From: Alphaproteobacteria bacterium
GTDB lineage: Bacteria > Pseudomonadota > Alphaproteobacteria > Micavibrionales > Micavibrionaceae
Direction: 5' to 3'
NCBI GenBank assembly: GCA_016794145.1
Contig: JAEUKP010000022.1
Span: 1 to 64,000, forward strand
DNA: 64,000 nucleotides
Position numbers and translations under genes: made by a program. Below, piece after piece: positions 10,391 to 18,386 of the stretch (the stretch's first letter is position 1; each line of letters opens with the position of its first letter). The notes under the pieces were generated by a model. That model saw only the letters and a program-made list of their open reading frames with translations, was not told where the DNA came from and searched no databases.

Positions 10391-10492
10391 AAAAAAGAAA
10401 AAAACCGGGCTTTATGCCCGGCGAGTTGAACAGGGAGGTTTCACGTCTCGAAAGACGGAAAAGAACCAAAAGGTTCTGAGCACGCTTATATA
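10391..10492 (-). ncRNA. Candidate small RNA with exposed anti-Shine-Dalgarno motif
   Basis: Reading the minus strand, a TATAAG box near 10484-10489 is followed by two short hairpins, AGAACC-TTTT-GGTTCT (10462-10477) and CGTCT-TTCG-AGACG (10444-10457). An unpaired ACCTCCCTG follows, then a GC-rich hairpin CCGGGC-ATAAA-GCCCGG (10405-10421) and a T-rich tail, which is a Rho-independent terminator. This is the layout of a trans-acting sRNA with a CCUCC seed able to pair with ribosome-binding sites, as in several alphaproteobacterial sRNA groups. The alternative is a structured 3' end of the LysR transcript, whose stop codon lies 78 bp upstream. The 5' end is approximate. The rest of the 10314-10569 spacer shows nothing else. 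Confidence 0.45.
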
Positions 10493-10569
10493 AAAAAAAG
10501 GTTTAAACAACCAGACTTATTTCAATATGTCAGGCATGAGTAAAACGCATACCCCTCCCTCAACCCGCT

Positions 10570-11466
10570 TTAAAACTTTGTTTTCCTGACCAGATCAATC
10601 AGAAAATCACGGAAAATAGCGATTCTTTTCGAATGTCTACGATCTTCAGGGTAAACAAAATACATATCAATAACTGGAATTTTTGTGTCTGGCAGAATCG
10701 TTTGAAGATCAGGAAGACTTTCCGCCATAAAACGTGGCAAAACACCTATTCCTGCCCCAGATCGAATGGCTTGACGGATAGTAGATATGGAATTCATTAA
10801 AATCATATTCGGATTTTTGGTGATGGGTATTCCGGCTTGCTCAAACAAACTGTTTGGATTTTTATAAGGAACAAGAGCCTGATCGGGATAAGCAATCAAG
10901 GTATGATTGCTTAGATCATTTAATTTACGAGGAATCCCATACCGAGAGATATATTCGTTGCTCGCACAAATAACAAATGAAATACCAGCTAAATGTTTTT
11001 GGACTAACTCCGACTGCTCTGGCTTATAAAGACGAACAGCGGCATCAGCCTCACGCAAACCCAGATTAAAGATGCGGTCATCCAATAGAAGGGTCAACTC
11101 AATTTCAGAATGCTTTCTGTGGAAATCACCAATATGGGGGCCAAACCACGACGTACCCAAAAACTCAGGAAGCGTTACGCTTAAATCACCATCTGTTGTA
11201 TCGCGTGCATCACTTAACTGACCTTCGATCGCCATCATTTTTGTAAAGATATCGCTTGATGTTTCAAACAACAATTCTCCCTGCTCTGTCAGAATCAATC
11301 CACGAGCATGGCGATGGAATAGCGTAATTCCCAAATCCTCTTCAAAGGATGAAATGTGCCGGGATACAGCGGATTGCGAAAGATTAAGCGATTCTCCGGC
11401 ATGGGTAAAACTGCCTGCCTTGGCTACCATATGAAAGATCCGGAGCTTATCCCAATCCATTGCCAT
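10570..11466 (-). CDS. LysR-family transcriptional regulator coupled to trxB
   Basis: A LysR-type regulator of 298 residues. The winged helix-turn-helix occupies residues 5-62 (SFTHAGESLNLSQSAVSRHI), followed by a linker helix and the periplasmic-binding-like effector domain from about residue 90. Its ATG overlaps the trxB stop as TAATG, so translation is coupled. This trxB-lysR arrangement recurs in Alphaproteobacteria and suggests a role linked to thiol or redox state, but the effector is unknown. No cysteine pair like that of OxyR is evident. Transcription probably ends at the hairpin near 10405-10421 downstream. Confidence 0.9.
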   Translation of the reverse strand: MAMDWDKLRIFHMVAKAGSFTHAGESLNLSQSAVSRHISSFEEDLGITLFHRHARGLILTEQGELLFETSSDIFTKMMAIEGQLSDARDTTDGDLSVTLPEFLGTSWFGPHIGDFHRKHSEIELTLLLDDRIFNLGLREADAAVRLYKPEQSELVQKHLAGISFVICASNEYISRYGIPRKLNDLSNHTLIAYPDQALVPYKNPNSLFEQAGIPITKNPNMILMNSISTIRQAIRSGAGIGVLPRFMAESLPDLQTILPDTKIPVIDMYFVYPEDRRHSKRIAIFRDFLIDLVRKTKF

Positions 11467-12452
11467 TACTCAGCAACCTCTTTCCTCGAATGTCCGGATG
11501 CAGCGATAAAGCGATCTGCCTCAAGTGCGGCCATACATCCCATACCCGCAGCCGTAACGGCCTGACGGAAAACTTTGTCCTTTACATCCCCTGCCGCAAA
11601 AATACCTTCGATATTTGTTGCCGTAGAATCAGGTGCCGTCAGAATATAGCCACTTTCATCCATATCAATCTTACCTTTAAACAACTCTGTTGCCGGATCA
11701 TGCCCGATTGCAACGAATATCCCATCCAATTTTAATTCAGATGTCGCATTTGTTTTCAGGTTTTTAAGAATAACACCCGTTACCCCGACTGGTGCCTCTT
11801 TTGTACCAGGAGGGTTCCCGATAATCTCTTCTACGGCACTGTCCCAAATGACTGAAATTTTAGGATGGGAAAATAATCTATCCTGGGCAATTTTCTCGGC
11901 ACGCAAAGAATCGCGGCGATGAATAAGGGTTACTTTGCTGGCAAACTGTGTCAAGAATAAGGCTTCTTCAACGGCAGAATTTCCCCCCCCGATAACCGCG
12001 ACCTCTTTCCCGCGATAAAAAAACCCGTCGCATGTCGCACAGGCAGAAACACCATAACCGCGATAAATTTGTTCTGACTCCAGGCCTAACCACCTTGCTT
12101 TTGCGCCGGTACAGATAATAACGGTGTCAGCGATATATACAGTCCCACTATCACCCGTTGCAGTAAAAGGGCGTTTACTGACATCAAGATCAACGATCAT
12201 ATCCGTAATCAATTGTGTTCCGACATGCTCTGCCTGCGCTTTCATTTGTTCCATCAACCAAGGTCCCTGGATAGGATCGGCAAAACCTGGATAATTCTCG
12301 ACATCTGTTGTAATGGTTAACTGCCCTCCTGGCTCCATTCCAGTGACAAGAACAGGAGAGAGGTTGGCGCGGGCTGTATAAATCGCGGCAGTATATCCCG
12401 CAGGGCCAGAGCCAATGATAAGGACGTTTGTTGTGATATGGTTTTTTGTCAT
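11466..12452 (-). CDS. trxB: Thioredoxin reductase
   Basis: An FAD-dependent thioredoxin-disulfide reductase of 328 residues that passes electrons from NADPH to thioredoxin. It shows the FAD-binding GSGPAGYTAAIYTARA near the N terminus, the redox disulfide CATC (Cys138 and Cys141), the NADPH-binding GGGNSAVEEA with a downstream HRR that contacts the 2'-phosphate, and the C-terminal FAD motif GIFAAGDV. A TTG ten codons upstream could extend it, but the ATG at 12452 has GGAT five bases ahead and gives the normal length. Its stop overlaps the start of the LysR gene by one base. Confidence 0.96.
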   Translation of the reverse strand: MTKNHITTNVLIIGSGPAGYTAAIYTARANLSPVLVTGMEPGGQLTITTDVENYPGFADPIQGPWLMEQMKAQAEHVGTQLITDMIVDLDVSKRPFTATGDSGTVYIADTVIICTGAKARWLGLESEQIYRGYGVSACATCDGFFYRGKEVAVIGGGNSAVEEALFLTQFASKVTLIHRRDSLRAEKIAQDRLFSHPKISVIWDSAVEEIIGNPPGTKEAPVGVTGVILKNLKTNATSELKLDGIFVAIGHDPATELFKGKIDMDESGYILTAPDSTATNIEGIFAAGDVKDKVFRQAVTAAGMGCMAALEADRFIAASGHSRKEVAE

Positions 12453-12506
12453 GATATCCATGATGTAATAGAGGTGGGACAAAAGGTAAAGAGGAGAAGA
12501 TCCAAT

Positions 12507-13466
12507 CTATGAAAATAATCCGCATCTTTCACGGATAATCGTTGCAACATACTGTGAATCATCAAGGGGGCGATAATCCCAATGGTCAAAGACCCCCTTA
12601 AATTCTTGCACTGCACCATAATTTTTTAGATTTTCAATCAATTGGGCCTGCCTGTGTGTCAGGCCGGGCATTGGAATCACATAAACAGGTTTCCCTGTCG
12701 TGGCAGCCTCGGAAATCATTGACGTTGAATCTGCGGTCACCAAAATGAAATCGGCATAAGCCAACATCCCCATATAAGGATTTTCGGATTTACCATTCCA
12801 AACATAGTTTTGACCTGTGGTGAGCGCCGTATGCAAAAGTTTTGTATTTTCGGTTCCTGTGCGACGCGATGTTGTGACCATCAGATTTTCAAAGGGTCGT
12901 AATGAACAAGAAAGAGATATTGCTTCTTCGCGTGTAAATTCATGACGTTTTGTTGTTCCTCCGATCAAGACGGCGATACGAGGGCATGACAAATTCTGGA
13001 ATAACGGGGCAAACTGATTCCGCGCCTCTACCAGTCCTTGGGGGGTAATGCGGTTCGGTGTTGCGACCGTGACAATAACATTATCACCGCGTGTCGGATC
13101 ATGTTGAGGAACGACGACCAGATCAAACTCTTTAGGGTTTATCCGTGGGTCCTGGATTTGTACGGTAAATGTTTTTCCTTTGCTCTGTTTTCTAATATAA
13201 CGCGAAACGGCAATGCTTTTGCGTCCTGATGCGATCAAAATATCAGGCCACATATCGGGGGATGCGGGATCAAGACGTTCTTGAAATGTAAATCTGGATT
13301 CACATCGTAAATACGGAGAAAGCAATTTCCAAGGTTGTCGCAACGTAATGCGCTTAACAACGGGGATTATTCCGATCGACTCTGCGACGCCCAGACACTG
13401 GTTCTCTGTTCCGGTCAGGCCCTCTGTTACAATCCAAATAATGGGCGGAGGTCGGTTATCTGGCAT
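12507..13466 (-). CDS. Mitochondrial fission ELM1-like family protein (DUF1022)
   Basis: A protein of 319 residues of the ELM1/DUF1022 family, known from Alphaproteobacteria and from plant mitochondria, where ELM1 recruits the fission dynamin. Visible marks are IWIVTEGLTGTENQCLGVAE, PDILIASGRKSIAVSRYI, IQDPRINPKEFDLVVVPQHD, LIGGTTKRH and the C-terminal ADSTSMISEAATTGKPVYVIP. The last segment has the look of the nucleotide-sugar binding part of GT-B glycosyltransferases, so a sugar-transfer activity is plausible. The bacterial function is not established. A TTG two codons upstream exists, but the ATG at 13466 is preferred. It is co-directional with trxB, 54 bp away. Confidence 0.85.
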   Translation of the reverse strand: MPDNRPPPIIWIVTEGLTGTENQCLGVAESIGIIPVVKRITLRQPWKLLSPYLRCESRFTFQERLDPASPDMWPDILIASGRKSIAVSRYIRKQSKGKTFTVQIQDPRINPKEFDLVVVPQHDPTRGDNVIVTVATPNRITPQGLVEARNQFAPLFQNLSCPRIAVLIGGTTKRHEFTREEAISLSCSLRPFENLMVTTSRRTGTENTKLLHTALTTGQNYVWNGKSENPYMGMLAYADFILVTADSTSMISEAATTGKPVYVIPMPGLTHRQAQLIENLKNYGAVQEFKGVFDHWDYRPLDDSQYVATIIRERCGLFS

Positions 13467-13535
13467 TATCAAAAACTCTTTACAAATATATTTTATATTG
13501 AGGGGATAAAAATTGTTTCAATTTTTTAAAAATAA

Positions 13536-13550
13536 TGTACATAAAGTACA
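13536..13550. promoter_or_regulatory. Inverted repeat upstream of the Lrp-type regulator
   Basis: TGTAC-ATAAA-GTACA is a perfect 5-bp inverted repeat with a 5-base spacer, 26 bp before the ATG of the AsnC/Lrp gene and within an AT-rich region shared with the divergent DUF1022 gene. Lrp-type proteins often bind such 15-bp dyads and repress their own gene, so autoregulation is plausible. Confidence 0.35.
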
Positions 13551-13575
13551 CAATAAATAAGGAATACAATAAAAA

Positions 13576-14085
13576 ATGACTCAACGTAACCAAAATCCAG
13601 TTCTCCCTGAACCAAAACAAGTGAAGCTTGATAGAATAGATCGTAAAATTATTGCCGATTTACAACGTGATGGTCGCATTACCAATGTTGAATTGGCAAA
13701 AAATGCTGGTATTTCAGCCCCTCCCTGCTTGCGCCGCGTCCGCAATCTAGAAGAATCAGGCCTGATTCTTTCCTACCATGCACGGGTCAATGCGTCTGTG
13801 CTGGGCTATCCGATGACTGTTTTCACGAGCGTTAAATTAAAAGCTGTTGGCGAGGGTGAACTGAAGAAATTTGAACTTCAGATTGACCAATGGGATCGTG
13901 TGCGTGAAGCCTATATGATGACAGGGGATAATGATTTCCTGTTAAAGATTGTTGCGCGTGATTGGGATGACTATCAAAATTTCCTGACAACAGAACTTTT
14001 GGAAAGCCCGAATGTTGCATCAGTCAAATCATCTTTATCAATTAAAACATCCAAGCTATTAGCCGGTGTGCCGATCTCTGCCTAG
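13576..14085 (+). CDS. Lrp/AsnC-family transcriptional regulator
   Basis: A regulator of 169 residues. Residues about 18-75 hold the helix-turn-helix domain (LDRIDRKIIADLQRDGRITN, then VELAKNAGISAPPCLRRVRN). Residues about 80-160 form the RAM ligand-binding domain, with GDNDFLLKIVARDWDDYQNF, which senses amino acids in this family. A 17-residue N-terminal tail is longer than in E. coli Lrp. The target pathway is unknown. AAGGAATA lies ahead of the ATG at a rather long spacing. A 15-bp dyad at 13536-13550 may be its own operator. trmL follows 41 bp downstream in the same direction. Confidence 0.92.
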   Translation: MTQRNQNPVLPEPKQVKLDRIDRKIIADLQRDGRITNVELAKNAGISAPPCLRRVRNLEESGLILSYHARVNASVLGYPMTVFTSVKLKAVGEGELKKFELQIDQWDRVREAYMMTGDNDFLLKIVARDWDDYQNFLTTELLESPNVASVKSSLSIKTSKLLAGVPISA

Positions 14086-14126
14086 AAATTCGAGTTGAAC
14101 ATTAAGACCAAAAGGATTTTCGGTTT

Positions 14127-14579
14127 ATGCGACTGGCTGCTTATCAACCTGATATCCCCCAAAACACAGGCGCCCTCATCCGCCTCTGTGCCTCCTTTTC
14201 TGTCCCTTTAGACTTGATCGAACCTTTTGGTTTTTTATGGGATGAAAAGAAAATTCGCGTCTCTGCGATGGATTATTTCGATCTGGTCACTATCACGCGC
14301 CATTCCTCATGGCAGACATTTGAAACATGTTTTAAAACCCAGCGTATTATCCTTTTATCAACAAAAGCGTCGGTTCATTACACGGAATTCGAATTCCAAC
14401 CTGATGATATTCTGCTGCTCGGGCGCGAAAGTGCGGGTGTTCCCGATGAAATCCACATGAGGTTACCTCACCGGGTTAAAATTCCTTTAAACCCGGCCGC
14501 CCGATCGATCAATATGGCAATGGCGGGTGGCATTGTACTGGCTGAGGCCCTGCGCCAGACAAGTGGTTTTCCATCTTGA
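14127..14579 (+). CDS. trmL: tRNA (cytidine/uridine-34 2'-O)-methyltransferase
   Basis: A SPOUT-class methyltransferase of 150 residues that should methylate the ribose of the wobble nucleotide in tRNA-Leu isoacceptors. It has the trefoil-knot motifs LYQPDIPQNTG-like (here LAAYQPDIPQNTGALIRLCA), LLLGRESAGVPDEIH and the C-terminal IPLNPAARSINMAMAGGIVL that binds S-adenosylmethionine. The length is normal for TrmL. It lies directly before hemF (30-bp gap), an order also found in other Alphaproteobacteria, so the two genes are probably co-transcribed. No independent signal between them was seen. Confidence 0.94.
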   Translation: MRLAAYQPDIPQNTGALIRLCASFSVPLDLIEPFGFLWDEKKIRVSAMDYFDLVTITRHSSWQTFETCFKTQRIILLSTKASVHYTEFEFQPDDILLLGRESAGVPDEIHMRLPHRVKIPLNPAARSINMAMAGGIVLAEALRQTSGFPS

Positions 14580-14609
14580 CCGATCCTCTATAAATGTGAC
14601 AAATACGGG

Positions 14610-15485
14610 ATGACTGTCCACTTCAATGATCTTCAAAAACGACACGCCGCTGATTTTTTTCTAAATCTGCGCGATCGTATTTGTACAGAATTTGAAGCGA
14701 TTGAAACCGAGCTCGAGGGAACAATTCACAAAAACAAAGCCCCGGGTCGATTTGAACGGACGACCTGGAATCGTCCCAGCGACGATAGCTCGGATGGCGG
14801 CGGAGGTGAAATGTCGGTGATGAAGGGCCGTGTCTTTGAAAAAGTCGGTGTCAATATTTCGACTGTTCATGGCACGTTCAATCCTGAATTCCGCGATAAA
14901 ATACCGGGAGCCATAGATAGTCATGGCGCATTTTTTGCCACAGGTATTTCTCTGGTAGCCCATATGCAATCGCCCTTTGTACCCGCAGTTCATATGAATC
15001 TTCGTATGATTACAACATCAAAATCATGGTTAGGCGGTGGGACGGATTTAAATCCGGTTTATCCGAATGAAGATGATACCAAAACATTCCATGCCGATTT
15101 AAAAGAATCTTGTGACCGCCATAATCCCGGTTATTATGCGCATTTCAAAGACTGGTGTGATCGGTATTTTTTTCTGCCCCATCGCAATGAGATAAGAGGA
15201 GTCGGCGGTATATTTTTCGACGAGCTGAATACAGGAAATTTTGATACAGATTTTGCATTTCAAAAAGACGTCGGGGAGACGTTCTTGGCAACCTATCCCG
15301 GCATTGTTCGCAGACACATGAATCGGGAATGGACTCCTGAAAACCGTGAACATCAACTGATTCGAAGGGGGCGATACGCTGAATTCAATCTGCTTTATGA
15401 TCGGGGGACCGTTTTTGGGTTGAAAACAAACGGCAATACCGAAGCGATCCTGATGTCCATGCCCCCCGAGGTAAAATGGGGATAA
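14610..15485 (+). CDS. hemF: Aerobic coproporphyrinogen III oxidase
   Basis: An oxygen-dependent enzyme of 291 residues that decarboxylates two propionates of coproporphyrinogen III to give protoporphyrinogen IX in haem synthesis. The family marks are clear: SGGGEMSVMKGRVFEKVGVN-like text (DGGGGEMSVMKGRVFEKVGV), VHMNLRMI, WLGGGTDLNPVYP, YFFLPHRNEIRGVGGIFFDE and the C-terminal YAEFNLLYDRGTVFGLKTNG. The length is usual for bacteria. Presence of this form implies aerobic growth. It follows trmL and is followed by a short spacer containing a MITE. Confidence 0.96.
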   Translation: MTVHFNDLQKRHAADFFLNLRDRICTEFEAIETELEGTIHKNKAPGRFERTTWNRPSDDSSDGGGGEMSVMKGRVFEKVGVNISTVHGTFNPEFRDKIPGAIDSHGAFFATGISLVAHMQSPFVPAVHMNLRMITTSKSWLGGGTDLNPVYPNEDDTKTFHADLKESCDRHNPGYYAHFKDWCDRYFFLPHRNEIRGVGGIFFDELNTGNFDTDFAFQKDVGETFLATYPGIVRRHMNREWTPENREHQLIRRGRYAEFNLLYDRGTVFGLKTNGNTEAILMSMPPEVKWG

Positions 15486-15505
15486 GACATATTTCTTGTG
15501 CCTTA

Positions 15506-15600
15506 GGGCGTGTCATCAATGGAACCAAAGTGGACTCTGTGTCCTCTGTGGTGAAAAAGCGGGAATCTCGTCACAAAATCTCTCAATTGATAACACGCCC
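15506..15600. mobile_element. 95-bp MITE with 15-bp terminal inverted repeats and TA flanks
   Basis: The ends GGGCGTGTCATCAAT (15506-15520) and ATTGATAACACGCCC (15586-15600) are inverted repeats with one mismatch. Both are directly flanked by TA (15504-15505 and 15601-15602), the target duplication of IS630/Tc1-mariner transposases. The interior has no coding capacity. Partial copies lie at 40014-40060 and, inverted, at 56915-56966. It is probably moved in trans by an IS630-type transposase. Confidence 0.8.
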
Positions 15601-15658
15601 TATATTTCTACGGAAAAGTTTTTGGATGGACACTTACCAAGCAGAGTACCGTCGCTGT

Positions 15659-16606
15659 TTACAACCCAATATCGGCGATGGCAGAGGCCAGAATGTCCGC
15701 GCTGTGGATCAGGGCGGTTTTTTCGGCGTCATTCAAGGATGGGTACAAGGTGTGCACGACACCTTTGGCACTGATAATCCGTGGGAATGACAGGCTGACC
15801 AATCCCAAATGCGGTGCAATATTGGCTGTTGGTACCGAACACGTAATCACCTTGTTTTCATCGCGAATAATCGCCTGTGCCAACCGCGCCATACCGGCCC
15901 CGATGCCAAACCATGTGGCCCCTTTTCCCTTAATAATGTTGTACGCCGCACGGCGGACACCCTCATCAATTCTTTGCCGCACCTCTTCGGTCACCGGTGT
16001 TCCGACCTGATTGGCAAAATCAACCAGATGCAAATTCCCGACCGTGGCCTCGGACCAATGCAGGACTTCGGAATCACCATGTTCGCCCAAAACATAGGCG
16101 TGGATCGAATGACTGGAGACACCCAAATGCGATCCCAACAAAGACCGGAACCGTGCCGTATCGAGGATTGTTCCAGACCCGATCACACGCTCCGGCGGAA
16201 TGCCATGGGTTTTGGCCGCGATTGATGACACCATATGGGTCATCACATCCACTGGATTGCTGGCAATCAACAAAATGGCCTGCGGTGCGGCATCCAGAAT
16301 GCGCGGAATCATATCCGCAAAAATATCGGCATTCCGTTTCAAGAGATCCAGCCGTGTTTCGCCAGGCTTTTGTGCCGCCCCAGCCGCTATCATGACAATT
16401 CCGGCCCCTGCCAGATCAGTAAAGTCACCCGCCCTCACCAGAATAGGGGTCGCAAATGGGGTCGCATGAAGGATATCCTCCGCCTGTGCCACCGCCAAAT
16501 CATGATGACGGTCTACAAGAACCCACTCTGTTCCGACCCCACGCAATACAGACGCATACACACTTGCCGCGCCAACTTGCCCACATCCAATCATTCCTAT
16601 TTTCAT
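15659..16606 (-). CDS. ldh: L-lactate dehydrogenase (lactate/malate dehydrogenase family)
   Basis: An NAD-dependent 2-hydroxyacid dehydrogenase of 315 residues. The Rossmann motif is IGMIGCGQVGAASVY. The substrate loop reads GAAQKPGETR, with Gln79 where malate dehydrogenases have Arg, which points to lactate/pyruvate. GSGTILDTARFR and YVLGEHGDSEV (catalytic His176) are also L-LDH text. Malate activity is not excluded. The start is the ATG at 16606, with GAAGAGG just upstream; the reading frame continues 27 codons further but with no comparable signal. Like aatA, purH and alaS, it is visibly more GC-rich than its neighbours. It lies 58 bp from the MITE and convergent to hemF. Confidence 0.88.
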   Translation of the reverse strand: MKIGMIGCGQVGAASVYASVLRGVGTEWVLVDRHHDLAVAQAEDILHATPFATPILVRAGDFTDLAGAGIVMIAAGAAQKPGETRLDLLKRNADIFADMIPRILDAAPQAILLIASNPVDVMTHMVSSIAAKTHGIPPERVIGSGTILDTARFRSLLGSHLGVSSHSIHAYVLGEHGDSEVLHWSEATVGNLHLVDFANQVGTPVTEEVRQRIDEGVRRAAYNIIKGKGATWFGIGAGMARLAQAIIRDENKVITCSVPTANIAPHLGLVSLSFPRIISAKGVVHTLYPSLNDAEKTALIHSADILASAIADIGL

Positions 16607-16679
16607 GATAGCCTCTTCCTCTTCCTGTGCCGTCTTGATGAAGACGTCATAATATTCTGATCCGCAAAGGAAAATGACT

Positions 16680-17879
16680 TTAATCAAGATCCAATAATTC
16701 GGAACGGGTTAAACGGAACCCGGATTTAATCCATTTTTTTTCTAAGGCTTTTAATTTTTCTCCGATTGCGATGTCTTGGGCAATTCCTTCGGCAATCAAA
16801 TCTTTTCCAGAAATCGGAAAAACAGGCGGTTCAAGAGTTATAAAATTCCTCCATATTTTTTTAAACTCCGATAAAGACATTTCTGAGTTAACGGCCCATA
16901 GGATCAAAGCCGCAGCAACCGAGTCCCGAGGATAGAAATAGACATATTCCATCATTTTTAACATTTCGATACGTTTTGTATTTATTTTAATTGTCGATAT
17001 ATCTTTTAAAATTTGATTCAATTTTTTACTTATAATCAAATGGTTAGATAAATTTCTTATTCTTTTTGTCGAAAAATTCGCTACAATAAATAGCCTCACC
17101 GCAAAAACCACCTCTGTATCGAGTATGGTCACATGATTTTCGAATTTTAATTCCGATCCAATCCGTTTCGGATTAAAATTATTCGATATAATCTCAGGTA
17201 AAATACGGTGATCGCGCATAAGCTTTAAAACTTTTTCTGGATTTGGACCAATCAGAATTTTTCTAAACTCATCCGATACCCGCTCACGCGAGAGGGTTTT
17301 TATTTTATGTGAAAATTTGATCGACGCAGATAATCCTCTTTGGTCGATAGGTCCAGCTCCGTAAAATGAGTAAAATCTTAAAAATCTTAAAATCCGGAGA
17401 TAGTCTTCCTGGATTCGAACCTCTGGATCCCCGACAAATCGAATTCTCCGTTTTTCAATATCCTTCAATCCCTCCCCCAAGGGGTCATAAATCATGCCAT
17501 TCCAATCCGCATAAAGCGCATTAACCGTTAAATCGCGGCGGGCAGCATCTTCCGCCCAATCAGTCGTATACGCGACCACAGCACGCCGACCATCAGTTGC
17601 CACATCACGACGCAAAGTTGTTATCTGATACCCGACCCCGTTGAGGACAGCCGTCACGGTTCCATAATCGATACCTGTTGGAATGCATTGGATATGGGCC
17701 GCTTTCAACGTCCGCATGACCTCCTCTGGTCGCAATGTTGTTGCCAAATCAATGTCAGTGATAGGAAGTCCCAACAGCGCATTGCGGACACAGCCCCCCA
17801 CAAAGCGGAGGTTCTTGTTACCCAATAGGGTAAATAACCTTTGAACCTCTTCAGGAATGCTGGATTTCGAAAAGATCAT
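16680..17879 (-). CDS. cca: CCA tRNA nucleotidyltransferase / poly(A) polymerase family protein
   Basis: A class II nucleotidyltransferase of 399 residues, expected to add or repair the CCA end of tRNAs. The head domain shows FVGGCVRNALLGLPITDIDL, with the catalytic Asp pair of the DxD type, then RRDLTVNALYADWNGMIYDP and the neck-helix text QEDYLRILRFLRFYSFYG. The C-terminal half is AT-rich and less conserved, as is common. Distinguishing CCA-adding from poly(A)-adding activity by eye is not safe, but a single alphaproteobacterial copy is usually the CCA enzyme. It starts 18 bp after the smpB stop codon, suggesting a dapA-smpB-cca operon. Confidence 0.9.
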   Translation of the reverse strand: MIFSKSSIPEEVQRLFTLLGNKNLRFVGGCVRNALLGLPITDIDLATTLRPEEVMRTLKAAHIQCIPTGIDYGTVTAVLNGVGYQITTLRRDVATDGRRAVVAYTTDWAEDAARRDLTVNALYADWNGMIYDPLGEGLKDIEKRRIRFVGDPEVRIQEDYLRILRFLRFYSFYGAGPIDQRGLSASIKFSHKIKTLSRERVSDEFRKILIGPNPEKVLKLMRDHRILPEIISNNFNPKRIGSELKFENHVTILDTEVVFAVRLFIVANFSTKRIRNLSNHLIISKKLNQILKDISTIKINTKRIEMLKMMEYVYFYPRDSVAAALILWAVNSEMSLSEFKKIWRNFITLEPPVFPISGKDLIAEGIAQDIAIGEKLKALEKKWIKSGFRLTRSELLDLD

Positions 17880-17897
17880 CGACAGGCTATAAGACCC

Positions 17898-18386
17898 CTA
17901 ATCCTCACCACGCAAAATGCGCGATTTGTCCCGGTTCCAATCCCGCTCTTTGATGGTTTGACGCTTGTCATGCTCGGCCTTCCCTTTGGCCAGCGCAATC
18001 GTAACCTTTGCCAGGCCGCGACCATTGAAATATAACTTCACCGGAACAATCGTATATCCCTTTTGTTTTGTTGCAGCAGATAATTTGGCAATTTCGCGCT
18101 TATGCAACAGAAGTTTCCGATACCGTTTTGCCTCATGCTGGAGATGAGCGCCAACCGTCCCATAAGGAGCAATATAAACGCCCGTAATCCAAACATCCCC
18201 ACCCTTTATCATAACATAACTCTCACTCAGGGAACATTGTCCATGGCGTAAGGATTTGACCTCGGTACCTGTTAACATAATCCCTGACTCAAAAAACTCT
18301 TCAAGAAAATAGTCAAACCGCGCTCGCCGATTCTCGGCGACCGTGTGATTCACAGAAATGAGTTGTTTTTGAGGATGCTTAACCAT
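17898..18386 (-). CDS. smpB: SsrA-binding protein SmpB
   Basis: A protein of 162 residues that binds tmRNA and delivers it to stalled ribosomes for trans-translation. Family text is complete: VAENRRARFDYFLEEFFESG, LTGTEVKSLRHGQCSLSESY, HEAKRYRKLLLHKREI, YTIVPVKLYFNGRGLAKVTI and the basic C-terminal tail KRQTIKERDWNRDKSRIL that enters the mRNA channel. Its first codons overlap the 3' end of dapA by 8 bp, so translation is probably coupled. The tmRNA gene itself is not in this window. Confidence 0.97.
   Translation of the reverse strand: MVKHPQKQLISVNHTVAENRRARFDYFLEEFFESGIMLTGTEVKSLRHGQCSLSESYVMIKGGDVWITGVYIAPYGTVGAHLQHEAKRYRKLLLHKREIAKLSAATKQKGYTIVPVKLYFNGRGLAKVTIALAKGKAEHDKRQTIKERDWNRDKSRILRGED

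Noticed and set aside
17398..17425. GATTCGAACC followed by TCTGGATCC, like a tRNA T-arm.
   Set aside because: It lies inside cca and encodes conserved protein text; no cloverleaf can be built around it.
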